A stretch of DNA of 64,000 nucleotides, from positions 1 through 64,000 of the forward strand of contig JAKQDH010000105.1 in assembly GCA_029558835.1 (NCBI GenBank), written 5' to 3'. This document shows positions 7,082 to 18,146 of the stretch, piece after piece. The notes under the pieces are model-generated. The model was given only the letters and a program-made list of their open reading frames with translations. It was not told the DNA's origin and searched no databases. The position numbers and the translations under genes are program-made. Every line of letters begins with the position of its first letter. Within the stretch, counting starts at the first letter, position 1. This stretch comes from Planctomycetota bacterium. Lineage in GTDB: Bacteria; Planctomycetota; Phycisphaerae; UBA1845.

Positions 7082-8917
7082 GTGTCCAGCCTGCGGGATC
7101 GCGTCAGCGCGGAACTGCTGCCCTACTTGCGCCAGCCCGGCCAGTACATCGGCGGGGAGGTCAACCAGCTCGTCCGCGAGGGCGACTGGGAGCGGGCCGC
7201 GGTGCGCGTCGCCCTCGCCTTTCCGGACGCCTACGCCGTGGGGATGAGCCACCTCGGGCTGCACATCCTGTACTGGCTCATCAACCACATTCCGGGCTGC
7301 TGTGCCGAGCGGGTGTTTTGCCCCTGGCTCGACGCGGAAGCGCAGATGCGGAAGCGCCGGCTCGAGTTGTTCACCTGGGACACGCGCCAGCCCGTGTCCT
7401 CCGCTGACATCTTCGCGGTTTCGCTCCAGTACGAGCTGAGCTTCACCAACGTGCTGCAACTGCTGGACCTCGCGGGCATCCCCTGGCGTGCGGCCGAGCG
7501 GGATGACCGACATCCGCTGGTGCTGGCCGGGGGTCCGCAGGCGGACAATCCTGAGCCGGTGGCTCCGTTCCTCGACCTGGTCGTGCTCGGCGACGGCGAG
7601 CCGGCCCTGCCCGCCCTGCTGGACGCCTATCGCCAGTTGCGGGCAGACGGCGTGCGGCGGCGTGACATGATTCCGCTGCTGGTCCGCCGCTTCTCCTGGC
7701 TGTACGCACCGAGTCTGTATGACGTGCGCTATCACGCGGATGGCACCATTGCCGCTGTGGAGCCGAAGGAGGCGACCGTGCCGGCGCAGATGACGCGTTG
7801 CCAGGCCACGGATTTCGAGAACGCCCCGGTCCCGGTCCGGCCGCTGGTACCTTATACCGAAGTCGTGCATGATCGGATCGCCATTGAGATCATGCGCGGC
7901 TGTCCGCAGCGTTGCCGGTTCTGCCACGCCGGGTGGACGAAGCGGCCGGTGCGTTGGCGCAGCGTCGAGCGGATCGTCGACCTGGCCGAGCAGATGTACG
8001 CCGCCACGGGGATAAGCGAGCTGGGTTTGCTCTCACTGTCCACCTCCGACTACCCGCGTTTGCGCGAACTTACCGAGCAACTCAACGAACGGTTCACGCC
8101 GCGCCGGGTGAGCATCTCGGTGCCGTCGCTGCGCGTGGACCGCATGCTGCAGGACGTGCCGGCCATGGTCAGCGCGGTGCGCAAGAGCGGCTTAACCCTG
8201 GCCGTCGAAGCCGCCAGCCCACGTCTGCGCCAGGCGATTCACAAGAAAGTGACGGATGGCGACCTGCTCGACGGTGTGCGGCAGGCCTTCGCGGCCGGGT
8301 GGCGGTCGGTGAAACTCTACTTCATGGCCGGTTTCCCGGGGGAGACGGAGGAGGACATCGACGCGATCGTGGACCTGTCGCGCCAGGTGAGCGGCGTGCG
8401 CCGCCAGTTGGGCAAGGCACCGGCCGCCGTCACCGCTTCCGTCGGCTGGCTGGTGCCCAAGCCGTTCACGCCGCTGCAATGGGCGGCCCAGCCGCGGGCG
8501 GAGTACTTCCGCGAAGTGCGGCATCGCCTGCGCGACCGCGTACGCCAACAGCGCTGCGCGGTGCACGTCAAGACACACCACGTCGAGCGGTCGGTGCTGG
8601 AGGCAGTATTCGCGCGTGGCGATCGGCGCTTGGCCGCGGTGATCGAGCATGCCTACCGGGCCGGCGCGCGCTTCGACGGCTGGGACGAGTGCTTCGATGC
8701 CTCGCGCTGGGACGCGGCGTTCGGGGCCGCGGGCATCGACCCCGCCTGGTACGCCCATCGCGAACGGGCGCCAGACGAGGTGCTGCCGTGGTTCCACCTC
8801 GTGCATCCCAAGGCGACGCCGGAGTATCTGCGCCAGCAGTACGAGGACCTGACTACGGCGCTGAGTTCGGTTGTGGCGCCGGGTGCTGCGGCCGAAAGCG
8901 CGAATGGAGAAGGATGA
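7082..8917 (+). CDS. TIGR03960-type B12-binding-like radical SAM protein
   Basis: A 611-residue protein. The N-terminal third, with AFPDAYAVGMSHLGLHILY and the GGPQADNPEPVAPFLD segment, is a cobalamin-binding-like domain of the kind fused to radical SAM enzymes. The central domain has the cluster motif CPQRCRFC near residue 274 (MRGCPQRCRFCHAGW), followed by AEQMY and the SVPSLRVD segment. In many bacteria the TIGR03960 protein is encoded with or fused to a DUF2344 (TIGR03936) protein near rng or ribosomal genes; no such partner is next to it here. Substrate unknown. GTG start at 7082. Confidence 0.88.
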   Translation: MSSLRDRVSAELLPYLRQPGQYIGGEVNQLVREGDWERAAVRVALAFPDAYAVGMSHLGLHILYWLINHIPGCCAERVFCPWLDAEAQMRKRRLELFTWDTRQPVSSADIFAVSLQYELSFTNVLQLLDLAGIPWRAAERDDRHPLVLAGGPQADNPEPVAPFLDLVVLGDGEPALPALLDAYRQLRADGVRRRDMIPLLVRRFSWLYAPSLYDVRYHADGTIAAVEPKEATVPAQMTRCQATDFENAPVPVRPLVPYTEVVHDRIAIEIMRGCPQRCRFCHAGWTKRPVRWRSVERIVDLAEQMYAATGISELGLLSLSTSDYPRLRELTEQLNERFTPRRVSISVPSLRVDRMLQDVPAMVSAVRKSGLTLAVEAASPRLRQAIHKKVTDGDLLDGVRQAFAAGWRSVKLYFMAGFPGETEEDIDAIVDLSRQVSGVRRQLGKAPAAVTASVGWLVPKPFTPLQWAAQPRAEYFREVRHRLRDRVRQQRCAVHVKTHHVERSVLEAVFARGDRRLAAVIEHAYRAGARFDGWDECFDASRWDAAFGAAGIDPAWYAHRERAPDEVLPWFHLVHPKATPEYLRQQYEDLTTALSSVVAPGAAAESANGEG

Positions 8918-8999
8918 AGGTAGAATGCGGAAACGCGGTTCAGGGAATGCCCGACTGCCGGTAGTATTCGCAAGCTTGTTGTCTTGGGAGACCGATCCG

Positions 9000-11138
9000 A
9001 TGCGTAGACTGCAGCCCACAGTTGTCCTCGCGTGCGCGCTTGCCTCGCTGATGCTCATCACCGACTGCTCGCGGCCGCCGGCGGATGTCGAGCAGTTCTG
9101 GAAGCAGTTTGCCGAAGCCAATGCCGCGTGGCTGGAGCCGACACCGCCGCCTTGTGAGTACCGGGTGCTCGTGCAGCAACAGGACCACGACGCGGCCACG
9201 GGCACCTACCCCTGGAAAGACTACGAACAGGTGGACACCTGGTGCGGGGCGGACCGTTCGGCGCGGTGGATGAATTGTCCACTGCCGCCGCGACGGGCGG
9301 CGTTGAAGAGCGAATACCGGTATCACGCCGGGCAAGGCCAGCGCGTCAGCATCCCCCCCGAGACGCGTCTGATTCCCCTGCAACTGCCCGAGTGGATGAG
9401 CATACGTACCGGCACCACGCTGCTTACGTCCCTCCACCTGTTCGCCGAATGGGGATTGCCGCCGCAAGCCACCCTGGCGACGGAGGCCGACGGGACGAGG
9501 GTTCTACGGGTCGCCGACCTGCTGCGCCACCCCCGCTGGCGCAAGGAGCCGGCCACGCAGCCGACTTATGCCCCCCTCCACCTGGTCTTCGGCAGCGGCA
9601 TGCCGCCGGGCGCACCGGATGCGGTCGAAGCGGAGATCGAGCCGAGCACAATGCGTCCGCGCTGTCTGCGCGAGCGGGACTCCCAGGGCGTGGTCACCGA
9701 AGTTGTGTTCGAGGGTGAGTGGCTGATGTGTGCGGGGCGCCCGGTGCCCGCGCGGGTACGCGTCCGCCGGTTGGACGACAACTATCCGTCCGACGTGCAC
9801 TATCAGTTCCAGGTTCGCGAGGGCTGCTGGGTGTTGGAGTCGGCCGAACTTACCGGCCCGACCTGGAGCCTCTGCTACCGGGCCAAGCTGGAGGAGTTCA
9901 CGGTAGGCCCCGTCGATGAGTCGCTGTTCGTCCTGCCCACCGACGTAGTATTGCCGGAGCACTCGTATACTGAGTTGGGGCCGGGCCAGCGGATCGTCAC
10001 GTTCACCACCGCGGACGGCCTCAGCCTGGAAGGCAAGCTCTCCCTGCCGCCGGAGGCGACCGGCCCGGTACCTGTCGTGATGCTCCTGCCCGGCGCGGGG
10101 CCCTGGACGTTTGACCGGCCGCTCGAAGTCCCCGACGTAGGTGAGAACCTGGATGTTTCCGCGACCGAGGTCGCGCTGGCCGGCAAGAGGATCGTACGGT
10201 ATTGCGACATCCATGTAGACCAGCTCACCCGGCGAGGCGTCGGTTTCTTCTGCACCAACAAGCGCGGCTGCGCCATAGCGGCGGAGAAGCCCTTCGAGCG
10301 TGTCAACCGCGCCGTCTTCTCGAAGACGACGCTGAACGTGCTGCTCGATGACTACGCGGCCGCGTTGCGGGCGCTGCGACAGGAGGAGGGTGTCGACGCC
10401 AACCGGATCGTGCTCCTGGGCGGCAGTGAGGGCACCATCCTCGCGCCCCGCCTTGCCCTGCGGGCGCCCGACGGTATCACCGCCGTCGTCATGTTCGGCT
10501 ACGCCCAGGACAACTTCAAAGACACCATCACCTGGCAGATGAGCGTCGGGCCCTGGCGCAACGTCGCGCGTTTCTTCGACGCCAACGAGGACGACGTCGT
10601 CACGACCGAGGAGTTCAACGCCGCTCCGGAATTGGCCCGCAGCTTCGGGCTCGGCGGCTCGGGCCTCGACGCCCTGGATGCCGACCGCGACGGCCGCCTC
10701 ACTCCCGCCGATCTCGCCGCCAGGACCAAACCCTCCCTGGACGCAACGCTCAGGGCCGTGCGCGGCCGGGACGAGGATTACCTCTGGGCTAACCTCCTCA
10801 ATCTCAACTCCACCTACCTCCGCGAGGAGTGGGACCGCGGCCCCAACCAGGAGACGCTGCTGAAGCTCGATCTGCCGCTGGCGATCTTCCACGGCCAGCA
10901 CGACGGGACTTGCCGCGTCGAGGGCGTCCGCGAGACGGCAGAGGCCTTCCGCCGGGCGGGCAAGACCAACTTAAATGTTCATATCTATCCCCGTACGAAC
11001 CACGACCTCAACTATGGAGAGTACCTGCGCAGCGCCGGGCGGACCGTGCCGCGGCCGTTCGTCGAGATGTTCGACTACATTGCCGGCGTAACCGGCGTCG
11101 CCGCCGCGCCGGAGCCCGAAACGCACGAGCCTCAATGA
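9000..11138 (+). CDS. Lipoprotein alpha/beta hydrolase with EF-hand insertion
   Basis: A 712-residue exported protein. The signal peptide ends in LITDC, a plausible lipobox with Cys near residue 22. The first 330 residues are an unassigned beta-rich domain. The second half is an alpha/beta hydrolase of the dienelactone hydrolase/S9-like group: a strand VPVVMLLPGAGP, the nucleophile elbow GGSEGT, an Asp in HGQHDGTC and a His in YPRTNHDLNYG. Between nucleophile and Asp are two EF-hand loops, DANEDDVVTTEE and DADRDGRLTPAD, so Ca binding is probably built into the cap. The likely job is hydrolysis of an ester or peptide at the envelope. ATG at 9000 is chosen because the signal peptide starts there. 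Confidence 0.8.
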   Translation: MRRLQPTVVLACALASLMLITDCSRPPADVEQFWKQFAEANAAWLEPTPPPCEYRVLVQQQDHDAATGTYPWKDYEQVDTWCGADRSARWMNCPLPPRRAALKSEYRYHAGQGQRVSIPPETRLIPLQLPEWMSIRTGTTLLTSLHLFAEWGLPPQATLATEADGTRVLRVADLLRHPRWRKEPATQPTYAPLHLVFGSGMPPGAPDAVEAEIEPSTMRPRCLRERDSQGVVTEVVFEGEWLMCAGRPVPARVRVRRLDDNYPSDVHYQFQVREGCWVLESAELTGPTWSLCYRAKLEEFTVGPVDESLFVLPTDVVLPEHSYTELGPGQRIVTFTTADGLSLEGKLSLPPEATGPVPVVMLLPGAGPWTFDRPLEVPDVGENLDVSATEVALAGKRIVRYCDIHVDQLTRRGVGFFCTNKRGCAIAAEKPFERVNRAVFSKTTLNVLLDDYAAALRALRQEEGVDANRIVLLGGSEGTILAPRLALRAPDGITAVVMFGYAQDNFKDTITWQMSVGPWRNVARFFDANEDDVVTTEEFNAAPELARSFGLGGSGLDALDADRDGRLTPADLAARTKPSLDATLRAVRGRDEDYLWANLLNLNSTYLREEWDRGPNQETLLKLDLPLAIFHGQHDGTCRVEGVRETAEAFRRAGKTNLNVHIYPRTNHDLNYGEYLRSAGRTVPRPFVEMFDYIAGVTGVAAAPEPETHEPQ

Positions 11139-11169
11139 GAACAGACACCCCCAAGGCGGAGATCAGCGC

Positions 11170-11763
11170 ATGAAACGCTGCCCCTGGGCGAAGGACGACC
11201 TGATGGCCCGCTACCACGATACGGAGTGGGGCGTGCCCCTGCACGACGACCAGCGGCTCTTCGAGTTCATCGTTCTCGACGGCGCCCAGGCCGGGTTGAG
11301 CTGGAGCACGATTCTCAAGAAACGCGATGCCTACCGCGCCGCCTTCGATGACTTCGATCCGGCCAAGGTCGCGCGCTACTCCGCCCGCAAGCTGGAAGCC
11401 CTGCTTGCCAACCCCGGCATCGTGCGCAATCGCCTGAAGATCGTCGCGGCCGTCAGCAATGCGCAGGCGTTTCTGAGCGTGCAGAAAGAATTCGGCAGCT
11501 TCGACGCCTACGTCTGGCGTTTCGTGGACGGGCGGCCGATCGTGAACCGGTGGCGCCGCCTGGCCGACCTGCCCGCCCGTACCCCGCTGTCCGACGCCGT
11601 CAGCAAGGACCTCAAGCAACGCGGCTTCAGTTTCGTGGGTTCGACGATCTGCTACGCCTTCCTGCAGGCGGCCGGTCTGGTCAATGATCATCTGGTCACC
11701 TGCTGCCGCCACGCCGAAGTTCAGACTGCCGCTGTAGCCCACGTCCCGCGGCGTCGGGGATGA
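11170..11763 (+). CDS. tag: DNA-3-methyladenine glycosylase I
   Basis: A 197-residue helix-hairpin-helix glycosylase that removes 3-methyladenine from alkylated DNA in base-excision repair. The N-terminus CPWAKDD, the YHDTEWGVP segment and the FEFIVLDGAQAGLSWSTIL segment are diagnostic of Tag. The zinc ligands fit the E. coli enzyme: Cys4, His16 and the HLVTC pair near the C-terminus. GGAG lies eight bases before the ATG. The final ten or so residues diverge from the family. It starts 31 bases after the hydrolase gene and may be cotranscribed with it. Confidence 0.95.
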   Translation: MKRCPWAKDDLMARYHDTEWGVPLHDDQRLFEFIVLDGAQAGLSWSTILKKRDAYRAAFDDFDPAKVARYSARKLEALLANPGIVRNRLKIVAAVSNAQAFLSVQKEFGSFDAYVWRFVDGRPIVNRWRRLADLPARTPLSDAVSKDLKQRGFSFVGSTICYAFLQAAGLVNDHLVTCCRHAEVQTAAVAHVPRRRG

Positions 11764-11817
11764 GTCCACGCGCACGCTCACGCGAGCCGTGGAACGCTAC
11801 AAGAGACACGGTACCGC

Positions 11818-13131
11818 CTACGGGTTCTCGTGCTCCTGTTCAACAACCTGGTCACCCGGACGCTTGCCCGGGCGCACGGTCCAGCCGGGCTTCAGGTCGA
11901 GCGTCCAGCCGTCCCCCGCCAGGGGCCGGGCGGTGATATCCGCGGACGCGGGAACGGTCACGCTGGACCAATCCGACGCGATGAGCGCGCCGCCGGTAAC
12001 CTCCAGCACGCCCCACGCGTCCGTCATGCGCATCTTGGGATACACTTTCCCCACGTCGTCCAGCACCTGCACGTCGCGCGGATCGAACTGAAAGCGCATC
12101 GACTGGATCCTAATCACCAGGACCGGCCCCTCCACGAGGCGCCGCCGGTCGCGCCCCCGCTGGTCTTGCGCGCTACGCTCCCGCTCGGCCTCGGCGGCCA
12201 TCAACTGCTCGCCGTCGTAGGCCGCGGCGCGCTCCTGGGCGGCGCCCTTCAGGTCACCCGGCAGCGTCAGGAGGAGGGCGTCCTGGAGCAGGCGTCCCAG
12301 GTCCTGCTGAGGCGTCAGGCCGCTGCGCCAGGCCGGCCTGAACTCGTCGAGCAGCAATCCGTAGCTCGGTCCCGACACGTACGCGAAGGAGAAGACCAGC
12401 GTCGGCCAGCTCCTGCTGGCCGCATGGTTGCTCAGCGTCATCTCCCGCACTGCCGCCGGAGTCTCGCCGCCCAGGCGCACGCCGGTGTACTCGGCCAGGC
12501 CCTCGTGCATCTCCATGGCCCGCTCGCTGTCGGCCGCCTCCGGAAACAGCGAACGCCGGCAGGCACGAAAGATCAGCGCATCCGTAATTGCCTGCCGCCG
12601 GGCGTCGCCGTCACCGCGCAGAGCAGTGACAAGCGCTCGCCACTCAAGCTGCATCCACACCCGTCCCTCGCGCGTATCCAGATGCCCATTGACCGGATTG
12701 GCCGCCGGGAAGCCCGCCTGCTCCTGCACACGATGCCAGGACTCGTGGGCCAGCAGACGCCGACGTTCGCGCGGGTCCTCGGGCAGTGGCCAGGGGAACA
12801 TCGCCCACCGCACGCCGGACCACGTCATCGCAGTCCCGGCAATGACCTCCTCAGGCGGCAGCGTGCCAACGAACACGCCCTCCTGCAACGTCAGTCGCCC
12901 CACAGCGTCCGCCTGGCTGGCAACCACCATTCGCGACGTGGGGTCGACGAAGAGCAGCGGCCCCGCCAGCGACACTCCCCACAACTTGCCGGCGTCGCCG
13001 GCTGCCAGCGCCTGGGCCTCGGCGAAGTACTGCCTCGCCTTCGCCAAGTCGATCGCCGGCTCACCGGCGGCCCGCACGTTTGGCGTCACGGCCACCAGCA
13101 GAACGGCGCGCAGCCACTGCCCGCGTAACAC
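11818..13131 (-). CDS. Exported HExxH metalloprotease-like protein, unknown
   Basis: A 437-residue protein with an N-terminal signal peptide (LRAVLLVAVTPNVRAAG). Near residue 150 is AHESWHRVQEQAG, an HExxH zinc-protease motif, and a distal Glu may come from MEMHEGLAEYTGVRLGG, so a gluzincin-like fold is plausible. The remainder has no domain I recognise; the last 130 residues are hydrophilic. GTG at 13131 is chosen because GGAGGTGG is well placed before it; an earlier in-frame start at 13260 would bury the signal peptide. It lies 140 bases after gyrB on the same strand. Confidence 0.72.
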   Translation of the reverse strand: MLRGQWLRAVLLVAVTPNVRAAGEPAIDLAKARQYFAEAQALAAGDAGKLWGVSLAGPLLFVDPTSRMVVASQADAVGRLTLQEGVFVGTLPPEEVIAGTAMTWSGVRWAMFPWPLPEDPRERRRLLAHESWHRVQEQAGFPAANPVNGHLDTREGRVWMQLEWRALVTALRGDGDARRQAITDALIFRACRRSLFPEAADSERAMEMHEGLAEYTGVRLGGETPAAVREMTLSNHAASRSWPTLVFSFAYVSGPSYGLLLDEFRPAWRSGLTPQQDLGRLLQDALLLTLPGDLKGAAQERAAAYDGEQLMAAEAERERSAQDQRGRDRRRLVEGPVLVIRIQSMRFQFDPRDVQVLDDVGKVYPKMRMTDAWGVLEVTGGALIASDWSSVTVPASADITARPLAGDGWTLDLKPGWTVRPGKRPGDQVVEQEHENP

Positions 13132-13271
13132 GATGCCCACCTCCGCTGCTGCGAGAAGAAGTACTTGCTCGCCCGGCGTTCCTCGCACTGACGACGACGG
13201 GAGCATCCCCCACCCGCGACGCGGCGGAGGCCGCCGCGTCGCCCCAACTGCCCGCCGCACCCGTTTGGGTG

Positions 13272-15872
<2,601 letters not shown>

Positions 15873-16100
15873 TCAGGCAACCGGGCGCGGGCGCTATCCA
15901 CACCCACCGATCCCCACCGGAGAGCAAACGCAGGACCCATCTTGAACCACGCATTTTCCGCTATTTGCGCCGATTTGACAAGCACGCCCCACCCGGCGAT
16001 CGCGGCCGGCCACGGCAGCACCCTCTACGGCCGGCTCCCCCACGGTCTGTCGTGGCAGCCGCCGCGGGGACGCGGTCTGCGCCGTAGCCTGCGGCTTGGC

Positions 16101-16493
16101 TCACGCATCCTCCGGCGGGGCGGGAATCGGCACTCCGGAGTCGCCGACCTGAAACCGAATCCGCCGAATCGACGGCCCCCGCAGCACCCGCGGCAACCCA
16201 TCCCGCAGTAACGGGAAGTGCCACCGCCGGCCGAGTTCCCACACCAAGTCGTCCCGCGCTACGGCAATCGTCAGCAGGCCCCGCTCCAGCGAAGCAACCC
16301 GGCAAGTCGCCCGGAACTGCTCGTCAACCAGCGTCGCCAGTGCCTCGGCGACCCGAACCGTATCGCGTACCGCGGGGGCGTAACTCCGCTCGAGAAGACG
16401 CCGTGCCACGCTGCCCACCGAACCGTCGGCGCGGTCGCCCCGACCGCCACCGTGGTTTCGCCACACCCATGCTAGCTTTGCATCCTGAGGCAT
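16101..16493 (-). CDS. DUF721 protein, DciA-like helicase loader
   Basis: A 130-residue protein with the DUF721 layout: a variable N-terminal part, then a core from about residue 60 (LATLVDEQFRATCRVASLERGLLTIAV) and the VWELGRRWHFPLLRDGLP segment. DUF721 includes DciA, the ancestral bacterial loader of the replicative helicase DnaB, often found between dnaN/recF and gyrB. The position after dnaN and before gyrB supports this. ATG at 16493 is chosen because GGAG lies eight bases upstream; the frame stays open to 16619. The assignment to DciA rests on context plus a short, weakly conserved domain. Confidence 0.7.
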   Translation of the reverse strand: MPQDAKLAWVWRNHGGGRGDRADGSVGSVARRLLERSYAPAVRDTVRVAEALATLVDEQFRATCRVASLERGLLTIAVARDDLVWELGRRWHFPLLRDGLPRVLRGPSIRRIRFQVGDSGVPIPAPPEDA

Positions 16494-16629
16494 ACGCCGC
16501 AACTCCGCGGACCCGACCTTGCCTGGGGCCATGGCGCGACAAGCGCATGATCCGAACCGCGGGAACTGCGCTGGGCAGTTCGCGTCAAGGGCAGCGGGCC
16601 TGCGGCTCGAACACGTCACGATAACCGGC

Positions 16630-17730
16630 TTACGACAGGTTGATGGGCATGACCACGTAGGTGAAGTCCTTGCCCATGTTGAACACGCCCGGACGCGACG
16701 GCTCCTTAAAGCTCAGCGTGATCTCCTCCGCATCGGCGACACGCAACACGTCCAGCAGGAAGAGCGGATTAAAACCGATGTCCAGCGGCTCACCGCCGTA
16801 CTCTACCGCCACCTGGATCGTCGCCTCGCCCTGTTCGGCCGCCCGACTGCTTAGAACCAGCCCCTCCTGCGAGAACGCCATCCGGACGCCCCGCGACTCC
16901 TCGTTGGTCAACAGCGCCGCCCGCTTGAGGGCACTTTGGAGTTCGCCCGTCCGCAGTGCGACCCGCTTATCATTGTCGATCGGAATCACGTCCTGATAGC
17001 GTGGGAAGTGTCCCTCCACCAGCGACGTGCCAATGACGACCGGACCCGCAGCCAGCACAAGCTGGTTGGCCGTCGCCCGAACTGTGACCGACGTGTCCGG
17101 CGCCACGGGTACGCGGCTCAGCAACGTAAGCGCCCGCTGGGGTACGATCACACTCAGCGTGACGCCCGCGCGCTTCGGCAGGAAGGCGCCCCGTGCCAAC
17201 GCCAAGCGCCGACCGTCCGTCGCCACGAGGACCAACTGCTCGCCCTCGATCGCCCAAAGTACCCCATTGATCGCGTACCGCGTGCTTTCGCGGGCACAGG
17301 CAAAAACCGTCCAGTCCACCAGCCGACGCAATACCGCAAAATCCACCTCGAAGTCGGCTTCCTCAACCTCCCCGGCAACCGGCGGGAAATCCGCCGGATC
17401 GCGGGTCACCATCTGGAAGTGACTGTCCTGCCCGCGCAAGTGCAACACCTGCTTGGCAAGGTCCATGACGAGGACCTCGTCACCAGACTCCCGCACAATT
17501 CGGGTGAGCGTATCAGCCACAACAACCGCCTCCCCCGTCTTGTCCACCTCGACCTGACTGACCGCGCAGCGTACGCTCAGCTCCAGGTCGGTAGCACAGA
17601 GCAGCACCGCGTCGGACTTCGCCTGAATGTGCACACACTGCAGGATGGGCTTCGGCGTTCGTCCGGCCGCCACACTGCTGATGGCCGTCAGCGCCTCCGC
17701 CATTTCGTGCCGATTGAACCGTACTTTCAT
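16630..17730 (-). CDS. dnaN: DNA polymerase III beta subunit (sliding clamp)
   Basis: A 366-residue protein with the three-domain clamp layout. It starts KVRFNRHEMAEALTAISSVA, has the VVADTLTRIVRESGDEV segment in domain 1, the ATDGRRLALA signature in domain 2, and ends KDFTYVVMPINL, the C-terminal strand that lines the protein-binding pocket. It tethers Pol III to DNA. It lies between dnaA (417 bases upstream) and the DciA-like gene on the same strand; recF, the usual next gene, is absent. Confidence 0.97.
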   Translation of the reverse strand: MKVRFNRHEMAEALTAISSVAAGRTPKPILQCVHIQAKSDAVLLCATDLELSVRCAVSQVEVDKTGEAVVVADTLTRIVRESGDEVLVMDLAKQVLHLRGQDSHFQMVTRDPADFPPVAGEVEEADFEVDFAVLRRLVDWTVFACARESTRYAINGVLWAIEGEQLVLVATDGRRLALARGAFLPKRAGVTLSVIVPQRALTLLSRVPVAPDTSVTVRATANQLVLAAGPVVIGTSLVEGHFPRYQDVIPIDNDKRVALRTGELQSALKRAALLTNEESRGVRMAFSQEGLVLSSRAAEQGEATIQVAVEYGGEPLDIGFNPLFLLDVLRVADAEEITLSFKEPSRPGVFNMGKDFTYVVMPINLS

Positions 17731-18146
17731 GGGTGACTATACCCCCGTTGGCAAACCGTGGTTTGGGTTGCTGATGTTCCAGGTTCTTACCAGTTGCGCT
17801 CTGCACCAGTCATAGTAGGTGTTTGACGTTTGTGCGATCTTCCCGGCGGCTTTTCCGTAACTTCCGCTGCCGCCGAAACCTGCGACGGACGTTCCGTGCC
17901 CGGCCACGTTACAATACTGTGAGCAAACCCGTTGCGGACCGCTGCCTGGCGCGCTGTTCCTGTCCTGGTTGGCGTTTCCGGTACTACCGGCCCGGCCGAA
18001 GTCGACAGGAACTCACACGATGCCCAGTTTGCGTTCGGCGTTTGGCGCCGGTCGCACCGGGGCACGCGCTCCGGCCGGTCCATGCCGGTCGCCTGCCCGC
18101 TGGCGGCTGCTACCCAAGACCCGGCCACGTCATAGTGCGTCGGCAT
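17731..18146. other. dnaA-dnaN intergenic region
   Basis: This is an obvious place to look for oriC, but reading both strands I find no TTATCCACA-like DnaA box cluster. A possible dnaN promoter on the minus strand is TTGCTC with a TATTGT-like -10 near 17910-17930, but this is weak. No gene is supported. Confidence 0.4.

Noticed and set aside
15894-15902. CTATCCACA, one base from a DnaA box, upstream of gyrB
   Set aside because: A single box without neighbours is expected by chance and cannot support an origin call.
17731-18146. dnaA-dnaN gap as oriC
   Set aside because: No DnaA-box cluster or AT-rich unwinding element was seen on reading, so I list it only as intergenic.
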